Shown here piece by piece: positions 6,581 to 15,205 of a stretch of DNA of 42,804 nucleotides. A model generated the notes under the pieces. It searched no databases and was not told the origin of the DNA. It worked only from the letters and a program-made list of their open reading frames with translations. Where the stretch lies: NCBI RefSeq assembly GCF_019052365.1, contig NZ_JAHQUY010000022.1, positions 1 through 42,804 on the forward strand, given 5' to 3'. How positions within the stretch are numbered: the first letter of the stretch is position 1; each line of letters opens with the position of its first letter. The translations under genes and the position numbers were made by a program. The DNA is from Leyella stercorea. GTDB lineage: Bacteria > Bacteroidota > Bacteroidia > Bacteroidales > Bacteroidaceae.

Positions 6581-8329
6581 GTGAAAACAAATCATACAAA
6601 GGCATTGGCGACCATGTTCATGGCTTTCGCCTTATCAGCAGCATCCTATGCAGGAAGCAAAGCAGACAAGACAGTGAAGATAAGAATGATAGAGACGACC
6701 GACGTTCACGGACGCTTTTTCCCGTACGACTTCATCAACCAGCAGCCAACCGATGGTTCGCTCGCTCGCGTGTCGTCGTATGTCGACTCGCTGCGCACCA
6801 TATACGGCGACCGACTCTTGCTGATGGACGCAGGAGACGTGCTGCAAGGACAGCCCGTCGTCACATATTATAATTATGAGAAGACCGATGTGGAGAACAT
6901 CGCGGCATCTGTGAGCAACTTCATGCGCTACGACGTGCAGACTATGGGCAACCACGATGTGGAGACGGGTCATGCGGTATACGACAAGTGGGTGAAGGAA
7001 CTCAACTGCCCTATGCTCGGCGCCAATATAGTGAGCACCGCCACCGGTCTGCCCTATCAGAAACCTTACATGGTCTTCAAGCGCGACGGCGTGAAGATAG
7101 CCGTCATCGGACTCATCACTCCCGGTGTGCCGTCGTGGCTGTCGGAGGAACTGTGGAGCGGACTGCGCTTTGAAGACGCCGTGCAGTCGGCACGCAAGTG
7201 GATGGATGTGGTGAAGAAGAAGGAGCGTCCGGATGTGATAGTGGGCTTGTTCCACACCGGCATAAACGACCGCAGCCTCACAAACGGTTCGCTCAACGAC
7301 GCCACACGCGACATAGCTCGCGAGGTGCCGGGCTTCGACGTGATATTCTACGGACACGACCACTCTACTCACTACGAGGAGGTGAAGAGCGCTGACGGAT
7401 CTACGACCATCATCGTCAATCCTGCCAACAACGCTATGCGTGTCGCCGACGCCGAGCTTGAGGTGAGCAAGAAGGGAAAGGGCAAGAGTCTGAAGGTGAA
7501 CATCGTAGACATGGGCAAGCGATCTGTCAACCAGCAATACATGAAGGCTTTCGAGAGTCAGATTGAGGAAGTGAAGAAATACGTAGGCACCGAGGTAGGC
7601 TCGTTCACAACATCAATGACCTCGCGCGACTGCTATTTCGGTCCGAGCGCACTCGTCGATTTCGTTCACGACGTGATGCTCAGCACAAGCGGAGCCGAGA
7701 TCTCATTCGCCAGTCCGCTGTCGTTCGACGTTACGGTGAAGAGCGGTGCGGCTACGCTCGCCGACATGTACAAGCTCTACAGCTATGAGAACGATCTCTG
7801 CGTGATGCAGCTCACGGGCAGCGAGATACGCCGCTATCTTGAGATGAGCTACGACGGATGGGTAGCAACGATGACATCGCCCGACGACCACCTGATATGT
7901 ATGAACAACCGCGACTCGTCGCGCGACAAGTTCTTCGGGCTCACCAAGCCTTTCTACAATCTCGACACGGCGGCAGGCATAGTATACAACGTGGATGTGA
8001 CGAAGCCGCGCGGCGAGCGCATCGTGATAAAGAGCATGGCTGACGGCACAGCGTTCGACGAAAGCCGTACTTATCGCGTGGCTGTAAACAGCTATCGCGC
8101 GGCTGGCGGCGGCGGACTGCTCACCAAGGGCGCCGGCATAGACAAGGCGCAGCTCGAAAGCCGCATAGTGTGGCGAGGCGACTACACGCTGCGCGACTAT
8201 ATAATAAGGTATGTGCGCGAACATTCGCCCATCACTCCGCAAACGCACGGCAACTGGCAGTTCGTGCCTGCAGAGTGGACCGCTCCTGCTGCCAAGCGCG
8301 ACTATCAGGCTATGTGGGGCAACAGATGA
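6581..8329 (+). CDS. Secreted 5'-nucleotidase / 2',3'-cyclic nucleotide phosphodiesterase-type metallophosphatase
   Basis: I start this at GTG 6581 (582 residues) because it gives a clean signal peptide (MKTNHTKALATMFMAFALSAASYAG) downstream of the promoter. The N-terminal calcineurin-like domain shows the dinuclear metal motifs in order: ETTDVHGRF (Asp41, His43), DAGDVLQG, TMGNHDVETG and FYGHDHSTHYEEV. From about residue 330 a 5'-nucleotidase C-terminal domain follows (FGPSALVDFVHDV, NDLCVMQLTGSEI, FYNLDTAAGIVYNVD, NSYRAAGGGGLL), which binds the nucleoside. The UshA/CpdB/YfkN family strips phosphate from extracellular nucleotides in the periplasm. The porin gene follows 122 bases downstream on the same strand, which suggests joint phosphate or nucleoside scavenging. 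Confidence 0.88.
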   Translation: MKTNHTKALATMFMAFALSAASYAGSKADKTVKIRMIETTDVHGRFFPYDFINQQPTDGSLARVSSYVDSLRTIYGDRLLLMDAGDVLQGQPVVTYYNYEKTDVENIAASVSNFMRYDVQTMGNHDVETGHAVYDKWVKELNCPMLGANIVSTATGLPYQKPYMVFKRDGVKIAVIGLITPGVPSWLSEELWSGLRFEDAVQSARKWMDVVKKKERPDVIVGLFHTGINDRSLTNGSLNDATRDIAREVPGFDVIFYGHDHSTHYEEVKSADGSTTIIVNPANNAMRVADAELEVSKKGKGKSLKVNIVDMGKRSVNQQYMKAFESQIEEVKKYVGTEVGSFTTSMTSRDCYFGPSALVDFVHDVMLSTSGAEISFASPLSFDVTVKSGAATLADMYKLYSYENDLCVMQLTGSEIRRYLEMSYDGWVATMTSPDDHLICMNNRDSSRDKFFGLTKPFYNLDTAAGIVYNVDVTKPRGERIVIKSMADGTAFDESRTYRVAVNSYRAAGGGGLLTKGAGIDKAQLESRIVWRGDYTLRDYIIRYVREHSPITPQTHGNWQFVPAEWTAPAAKRDYQAMWGNR

Positions 8330-8451
8330 CACAAGCCGTAGCCACAGTCTGAAACAACAAAAAACGCCGGTAACAGCATTGTAACACACTTGACATGCGG
8401 TGAAAAAATAGAATGTCGACCTTTGCAGCCGAAATCATAACACGACAAGCA

Positions 8452-9510
8452 ATGAAGACATTCATCACAACAGCTCTCGTCAGCCTCGCTGCCGCTACGG
8501 CAATGGCGCAGGAGACGAAAGCTGAAACCGCTACAGAGCAGAAGTCTGAGACGAAACCCACAATGAACATCCACGGAACGATACGCTCCAAGTACGAACT
8601 GCAGACCGAGGAGGGCGAACACCGCTTCGAGGTGCGCAACGCTCGCGTGAGCATCGACGGTTCGCTCTCACCTATTATATATTATAAGGCTGAGATCGAC
8701 CTCTGCGACGAAGGCAAAATAAAGATGCTCGACGCCTACACCCGACTGAAGCCGTGGCAGACCATGCAGTTCACCATCGGACAGATGCGCGTGCCGTTCA
8801 CTATCGACGCCCACCGCTCGCCCCACCAGCAGTATTTCGCCAACCGCTCGTTCATAGCCAAGCAGGTGGGCAACGTGCGCGACGTGGGTGCGGCATTGGG
8901 CTACACGTTCAACGTGGGCTTCCCTATCGTGCTCGAAGCCGGACTCTTCAACGGGTCGGGACTGACCAACCAGAAGGACTTCTGGACAAAGAACGTTAAC
9001 TTCTCGGCTAAGGCGCAACTGCTCATGCCGCACGGATTCAACCTCACGCTGAGCACGCAGAAGATAAAGCCCGACAACACCGACGTGATGATGTACGACG
9101 CTGGTGCCTACTGGCATCAGAACGGATGGCACGTAGAAGCGGAGTATCTCTACAAGCACTATGCCGACAACGCGTTCAAGGCTGTGCATGCGTTCGACTC
9201 GTTCGTGAGCTACGACATAAAGGTGAAGAAGGGACTCGTGAAGTACGTCACTCCGCTTGTGCGCTACGACTACATGAGCGACCACAGCGACGGCACACGC
9301 TATCTTGACGGCAAGGCGAACACCGAAGGCAAGCTCATCGTGAACGACTATCAGCGCTCGCGTCTGACGAGCGGCGTAACGCTGAGCCTCAAGAAACCGT
9401 TCGTCAGCGACATCCGACTCAACTACGAGAAGTATTTCTATCGCGACGGAGGCATCGCTCATCGCTCTGAACGCGACAAGATTGTAGTGGAATTTATGAC
9501 GCGTTTCTAA
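8452..9510 (+). CDS. Outer-membrane porin of the OprO/OprP (phosphate-selective) family
   Basis: The protein has 352 residues from ATG 8452; an upstream in-frame ATG at 8413 would place the signal peptide internally. The signal peptide ends TAMAQ. A linker rich in Glu, Thr and Lys follows. The body alternates short amphipathic beta strands typical of a porin barrel, with family phrases KYELQTEEGEHRFEVRNARVSIDG, YKAEIDLCDEGKIKMLDAYTR, FTIGQMRVPF and LRYDYMSD-like stretches. It ends in Phe (VVEFMTRF), the usual outer-membrane barrel terminus. Anion selectivity is known for Pseudomonas OprP but is not assured here. The gene follows the 5'-nucleotidase. A poor -7 match (GACCTTTG, 8418-8425) leaves it open whether it has its own promoter. 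Confidence 0.8.
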   Translation: MKTFITTALVSLAAATAMAQETKAETATEQKSETKPTMNIHGTIRSKYELQTEEGEHRFEVRNARVSIDGSLSPIIYYKAEIDLCDEGKIKMLDAYTRLKPWQTMQFTIGQMRVPFTIDAHRSPHQQYFANRSFIAKQVGNVRDVGAALGYTFNVGFPIVLEAGLFNGSGLTNQKDFWTKNVNFSAKAQLLMPHGFNLTLSTQKIKPDNTDVMMYDAGAYWHQNGWHVEAEYLYKHYADNAFKAVHAFDSFVSYDIKVKKGLVKYVTPLVRYDYMSDHSDGTRYLDGKANTEGKLIVNDYQRSRLTSGVTLSLKKPFVSDIRLNYEKYFYRDGGIAHRSERDKIVVEFMTRF

Positions 9511-9511
9511 C

Positions 9512-9525
9512 GCAAACGTTTACAA
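9512..9525. promoter_or_regulatory. AAACGTTT palindrome, LacI-family-operator-like
   Basis: GCAAACGTTTACAA directly follows the porin stop codon. It is the exact reverse complement of the 14-base site at 12432-12445. Sites centred on AACGTT resemble LacI/GalR-type operators. It is about 100 bases upstream of the small-RNA promoter at 9623. Confidence 0.45.
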
Positions 9526-9622
9526 ACACGGACATCCACTAACACTATTGTTTCAAATAGTAACACTTATCGTTCAAACCCTTACTTCTTGCTCTAAATC
9601 AAGCAAAAAAGTAGAAAAAAGA

Positions 9623-9654
9623 TTTGGAGCGAATTGTTTTTATTAGTAATTTTG
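9623..9654 (+). promoter_or_regulatory. Promoter of a candidate small RNA (TTTG-20-TAATTTTG)
   Basis: TTTG at 9623-9626 and TAATTTTG at 9647-9654 are 20 bases apart. Transcription would begin near 9661. No plausible reading frame follows before the terminator at 9769-9799. Confidence 0.65.
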
Positions 9655-9660
9655 CCAACG

Positions 9661-9799
9661 TAAAAAGAACGATAAAACATCGCTCGCAAAAACGATAAAG
9701 CATAACTTCGCATATAAGATATTTTGATTTGTTTTAGTAGATTAGTTTTTAAGTAGTTTGTTTTTGAAAATCGGATGTCGTGAGACACCCGATTTTTTT
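9661..9799 (+). ncRNA. Candidate small noncoding RNA, about 139 nucleotides
   Basis: The segment is bounded by a canonical promoter (9623-9654) and a strong intrinsic terminator (9769-9799). It is AT-rich, with a GAACGAT/ATCG-rich 5' part (AACGATAAAACATCG, then CGCAAAAACGAT) and a U-rich central part. No start codon with a reasonable frame is seen. I do not recognise it as a known RNA family. It could be a trans-acting sRNA or an orphan leader. Confidence 0.5.
9769..9799 (+). terminator. Intrinsic terminator of the candidate small RNA
   Basis: AATCGG-A-TGTC pairs with GACA-C-CCGATT around a GTGA loop, with one A/C mismatch, followed by seven T. It faces rightward. Confidence 0.8.
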
Positions 9800-9817
9800 G
9801 TGCTTTATTAATGCATG

Positions 9818-9859
9818 AAAAATCCCGTTGTGCAGATGCTTCTGCGCAACGGGATTTTT
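9818..9859. terminator. Strong terminator downstream of the cleaved-adhesin protein gene
   Basis: AAAAATCCCGTTG plus TGCAG pairs with CTGCG plus CAACGGGATTTTT around a short loop, with one G/T-type wobble. A and T tracts lie on both sides, so it can act in both directions. The minus-strand gene ends 41 bases upstream of it, at 9900. Confidence 0.85.
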
Positions 9860-9899
9860 GTATTTATAAGTTGCTTTGCTTATCGTAGGAGGCTCCTAC

Positions 9900-12275
9900 T
9901 TATTTCTTCACGAACTTCAGCGACTTAGTGCTGCCGTCTGCAAACTTAGCAACGCCAACGTATACGCCGGGCTGCAAGCCTGCTACACTTGCCGAACTGC
10001 TCTCAGCACGAAGCACGGTGCGTCCGCTGAGATCTACCACAGCCACCGACTTAGCACCTACTGCGCCGAAGCTGTTGTTGTCGACGATGAACATACCGGC
10101 AGTCTCGCCGTTCACATCCGTGATGCCGTTAACGACATCGCCGTACACGCCGATGTTGTCGAGACAGAGCACCTCACCCTTCGGTGTTACGAGGTTGAAG
10201 GCGATGTATACGTCCTTGCCGTTGTACTTCGAGAGGCTGATGCCGCGTGTCTTCGGCGCAACGGTCTCGCCCTTCACCTCAAGGTCGGTAGTGTACCAGT
10301 AGTCGGCAGGATTGCCCGAACCGTCGGAAACCTTCACACGGTAAGTCTCGAGCAGCAGCTGGTTGAACGACATTGCATCCCAAACGAAGCAAGCATTCTC
10401 GCTGTTCACATGCACCTTCGGCAGGATGAGCCAGCGGTCGGGCGTAGCACCGTCAATCCAGCTTGTGCCAGCCAGTACGTGCTCGCCGAGCATGGCGTGC
10501 TTCTCGATGTTGAAGATTCCCCAACCCTCCTTGTTGAACTCTTCGCCGGCATTAGCGTTCACCGTGCCAGAGTCGCCTACATAGAAGCTGAGGTCAGACG
10601 AAATCTTGCCATCCTCGAAGTCGTAGTAGACTACAGGGGCGCCCAGCACATTCACCTCCTTCGACATCACGTTGTTGTCGGGCATGTTGTCGTCGTCGCT
10701 CTCGATAGTGACGGTTACGGTGTGCTTGCCCGCAGCCAGTCCGTCGAGCACGTTGCTTGCCGTGAGGTTCTTTATCTCCTGCGCCTTCATGCAAAGGTCT
10801 ACCTCAGCCTTCTGCTCGCCGTCGACGCTCACCTTCACCTTGCCTTTGGCGTCCTTGATGCCCACGTTCTGAATGGTGAACTGCACGTTCTTGTCGTTAG
10901 GCGTGCGCACATAGTCGTAAGGCAGCGCCATGTCGGTAACAACAAGGTCGACGGCGTCGCTCGATGCCTTGTAGAACTGCACGTCGTCGATGGTGAGCCA
11001 GTTCTCGTTCTTGTCGCTGTGCGAGTAGAAGCCGAGATAGATAGTCTGCGGCTTGTCAAACTTAATCACCTTGAACGCCTCCTGGTATTTGCCCTGTTTG
11101 ATGGTCTGCTCGTCGATGCAGACATCCATATCGTCGGGCGTGTTGCCGGTGCCCCAGTATACGCCCAGCTTCTCGGTGTGTCCGTCAGAACCCGAATACC
11201 AGTAGCGCAGCACGTAGTTGCCTGCCTCCACCTTTATCGGGTCGAGCATCGCCCAGTCGTCGGCGTCGTTCTCCTTATTATAATTGTACGCGAGACAGCC
11301 ATAGCCCGTGCGCGCCATATTCATATACGTAGCCTGATAAACCTTCCACTCGCCGTCGTCGCCGTTGAGGTTGTAGAACTTGAAGTCGGCTGTGTCGTCG
11401 CCCGGCTCAAAGCCCCACGAGTAAGGCGGCGTAACGGCTCCGCCGTGGCGCACCACGACAGCAGTAGTATCGTTGTCGGTATTGATGTCGTTCGGTTCAA
11501 TGGTATATGCCTTCAGTGCATACTTGTGGCGCGGCATAGAGAGATCTGCCTTCTGGCTGAACGTGTACTCCATAGCCTCGCCCGGTGCAAGCGAACGGTC
11601 TACCTTCTCCTTCACAACGGCACCGCCGTCGAGCTGATAAGCCACCTCGAACTTATCAGACGCATCGAGTCCGTTGTTCACAACATGAACCTTCACCGTC
11701 TCGGCGTTGCTGAGATTGTCGCCCGAAACGGGGCTAAGCACGTTGTCTACCTGCAAGTCTACAACCTTGTCAACCTGCTTCACGCTGAACTCACACATAT
11801 AGAAGCGCCACTGGTCGGCAGGACTCGTCGTGTGGAAGCCAACATGGAAAGGCACGCCTGCTGTAGCGTCGTAGAAGAAATACTCCGTTGTGCGCACGCC
11901 GAGCACCTTGTCGTTCTGCGCCTGCAGCTTCGTCATTGCCTCAACCGTGGGTGCATTGCCTGTGTAGACGGCGAGTTTCTCGCCGTACGACGTGCCGTAC
12001 GTGGTGTACTGCACCATCAGCTTGCCCGTTGCCGTAGGCGTTATAGCCGGCGAAATGAGCCAGTCGTCAGCCACATTGCTCGAAGAATAAGCGTAGAACA
12101 CCTTCGACTGCGAGCCTTCTGCATCATATACCCATGTAACGCCGTCGTTATTGGCGTCGACAACCGTCCATTTCGCAAATTCGTCTGCTCCTTCAAAGTC
12201 GGTAGAATACACATTCTGTGCGCTTGCGGCTGCCGAAACAGCGAGCGCAGCTAAGCTAAGTAAAAGTTTATTCAT
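9900..12275 (-). CDS. Large T9SS cargo protein with cleaved-adhesin (choice-of-anchor J) and CARDB-like domains
   Basis: The protein has 791 residues. The signal peptide (1-19, ending ASAQ) leads straight into a jelly-roll cleaved-adhesin domain (VYSTDFEGADEFAKWTVVDANNDG, DDWLISPAI; about residues 22-170). A CARDB-like segment follows (LSNAETVKVHVVNNGLDASDKFEVAYQ). A second adhesin-like domain opens at about residue 285 (YSWGFEPGDDTADF). A second CARDB-like segment (NDKNVQFTIQNVGIKDAKG) is followed by a third jelly roll beginning VYYDFEDGKISSDL. The last ~75 residues are a type-A T9SS sorting domain (SVAVVDLSGRTVLRAE, LQPGVYVGVAKFADG, ending KSLKFVKK). Such domains are carried by gingipain-type proteases and by carbohydrate-binding surface proteins; no catalytic motif is visible here, so an adhesive role is most likely. 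Confidence 0.8.
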   Translation of the reverse strand: MNKLLLSLAALAVSAAASAQNVYSTDFEGADEFAKWTVVDANNDGVTWVYDAEGSQSKVFYAYSSSNVADDWLISPAITPTATGKLMVQYTTYGTSYGEKLAVYTGNAPTVEAMTKLQAQNDKVLGVRTTEYFFYDATAGVPFHVGFHTTSPADQWRFYMCEFSVKQVDKVVDLQVDNVLSPVSGDNLSNAETVKVHVVNNGLDASDKFEVAYQLDGGAVVKEKVDRSLAPGEAMEYTFSQKADLSMPRHKYALKAYTIEPNDINTDNDTTAVVVRHGGAVTPPYSWGFEPGDDTADFKFYNLNGDDGEWKVYQATYMNMARTGYGCLAYNYNKENDADDWAMLDPIKVEAGNYVLRYWYSGSDGHTEKLGVYWGTGNTPDDMDVCIDEQTIKQGKYQEAFKVIKFDKPQTIYLGFYSHSDKNENWLTIDDVQFYKASSDAVDLVVTDMALPYDYVRTPNDKNVQFTIQNVGIKDAKGKVKVSVDGEQKAEVDLCMKAQEIKNLTASNVLDGLAAGKHTVTVTIESDDDNMPDNNVMSKEVNVLGAPVVYYDFEDGKISSDLSFYVGDSGTVNANAGEEFNKEGWGIFNIEKHAMLGEHVLAGTSWIDGATPDRWLILPKVHVNSENACFVWDAMSFNQLLLETYRVKVSDGSGNPADYWYTTDLEVKGETVAPKTRGISLSKYNGKDVYIAFNLVTPKGEVLCLDNIGVYGDVVNGITDVNGETAGMFIVDNNSFGAVGAKSVAVVDLSGRTVLRAESSSASVAGLQPGVYVGVAKFADGSTKSLKFVKK

Positions 12276-12309
12276 ATCGATTCTTTTTAAAAATTGTAAA
12301 CTATTTGCG

Positions 12310-12340
12310 CAAAGTTAATACAAATTGAAACAAAATCAAA
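12310..12340 (-). promoter_or_regulatory. Promoter of the cleaved-adhesin protein gene (TTTG-19-TAACTTTG)
   Basis: TAACTTTG on the minus strand (plus 12310-12317) lies 19 bases from TTTG (plus 12337-12340), only 35 bases from the ATG at 12275. Confidence 0.7.
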
Positions 12341-12431
12341 CATATCTGCATACATTTTGTAACTTTTAACTACCCGATGAAACATATCTACAAGTCGGTT
12401 TAACATTTGTAGCAGCGCTCCGTGCACCGAA

Positions 12432-12445
12432 TTGTAAACGTTTGC
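12432..12445. promoter_or_regulatory. AAACGTTT palindrome upstream of the GH97 gene
   Basis: TTGTAAACGTTTGC is the exact reverse complement of 9512-9525. It lies about 60 bases upstream of the GH97 -7 box and about 90 bases upstream of the divergent gene's -33 box. That position suits an activator or a shared regulator more than a simple blocking repressor. Confidence 0.45.
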
Positions 12446-12501
12446 ACGAAAAAGTCGGACAGAATGACGCCCGAATCTTAGCAGAACACATTTCTTATAT
12501 A

Positions 12502-12509
12502 TAATTTTG
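12502..12509 (+). promoter_or_regulatory. -7 element of the GH97 promoter
   Basis: TAATTTTG lies 36 bases before the GH97 ATG. No TTTG or TTG is found at the expected -33 position, near 12479-12482. A weak -33 box would fit an activator-dependent promoter. Confidence 0.5.
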
Positions 12510-12530
12510 CAGCAGAAAAAACCTAAATAA

Positions 12531-14681
<2,151 letters not shown>

Positions 14682-14693
14682 GCAGCAACAAAG

Positions 14694-14724
14694 TTTGGCA
14701 CAGTTTTTGCCAAGACGATATTTG
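14694..14724 (+). promoter_or_regulatory. Candidate promoter (TTTG-19-GATATTTG) before a long hairpin
   Basis: TTTG (14694-14697) and GATATTTG (14717-14724, one mismatch to TAnnTTTG) are 19 bases apart. The predicted start, near 14731, coincides with the first base of the 23-base inverted repeat. Confidence 0.4.
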
Positions 14725-14731
14725 CACGATT

Positions 14732-14801
14732 TGCACGCTCATAACTCGCGAAAAACCGACAACGGATTTTGTTTTTCATTTTCGCGAGTTTTGAGCGTGC
14801 A
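14732..14801 (+). repeat. Inverted repeat of 23-base arms, candidate structured RNA
   Basis: Arms 14732-14754 and 14779-14801 match at 22 of 23 positions (the one mismatch is at 14742), with a 24-base loop. The stem would carry GCACGCTC and ACTCGCG blocks. It is not followed by a T run, so it is not a simple terminator. If the upstream promoter is real, the transcript begins with this hairpin. Confidence 0.7.
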
Positions 14802-14882
14802 GTCGTAAACGGATGATTCAGAAGCTTTTGCAGCGTTTTTCGCAAAAGTGTGCAATTTTCAATTCGAGCGAACCAAACTTAT

Positions 14883-14996
14883 CGTGAGACTTTACATGGT
14901 AAAAGCATAGGTTTTACTGGGTAAAGTCTCAAGAGTTACCATGTAAAGTCTCACGAAAAGTTTGTAAAACCTATCGTTTTACACTGAAAAGTCTCA
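14883..14996. repeat. Nested inverted and direct repeats (GTAAAGTCTCA family)
   Basis: A perfect 20-base inverted repeat joins 14883-14902 with 14936-14955. Between and beyond lie a second inverted pair (ATAGGTTTTAC at 14907-14917 with its complement at 14964-14974) and further copies of GTAAAGTCTCA at 14921-14931, 14943-14953 and, with one change, 14986-14996. The two pairs interlock, so they cannot all form at once in a simple nested fold. Confidence 0.8.
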
Positions 14997-15106
14997 ATTT
15001 TTATGATTTTTCGGTTGCGCCGACCGATGAAATGGCGCATTTTCGAGAATGCGAATCTCTAGAATGAGATTTTTCGCGGAGGTGACTTGTATTATATTTG
15101 CTTCTA

Positions 15107-15205
15107 AAAGTAAAGAAGTAAAAAGGTAAAAAAGTAAAAAAAACGCAGATTTTTACCTTTTTACTCTTTTACCCTTTTTACTCTTTTACTCTTTTACTTT
15201 TTAAA
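15107..15205 (-). repeat. AGTAAAA/TTTTACT repeat tract, likely 3' end of the GH36 transcript
   Basis: Repeats of AGTAAAA-type words (15107-15142) face TTTTACT-type words (about 15150-15200), giving a long A/T-rich imperfect stem around CGCAGA. It abuts the GH36 stop at 15201 and ends in T runs on the minus strand, so it can act as a terminator. Confidence 0.6.

Larger units (their letters stand above)
14682..15200. other. Structured intergenic region between convergent GH97 and GH36
   Basis: This 519-base gap has no gene. It holds, in order: a promoter-like pair (14694-14724), a 23-base inverted repeat (14732-14801), a nested inverted-repeat block (14883-14996) and a tract of AGTAAAA/TTTTACT repeats (about 15107-15205) that probably ends the GH36 transcript. 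Confidence 0.7.

Noticed and set aside
9876..12254. A 792-codon open frame on the + strand, antisense to the cleaved-adhesin protein
   Set aside because: The opposite strand has a signal peptide, adhesin domains and a T9SS tail in frame. This frame reads as a Val/His/Arg-rich shadow.
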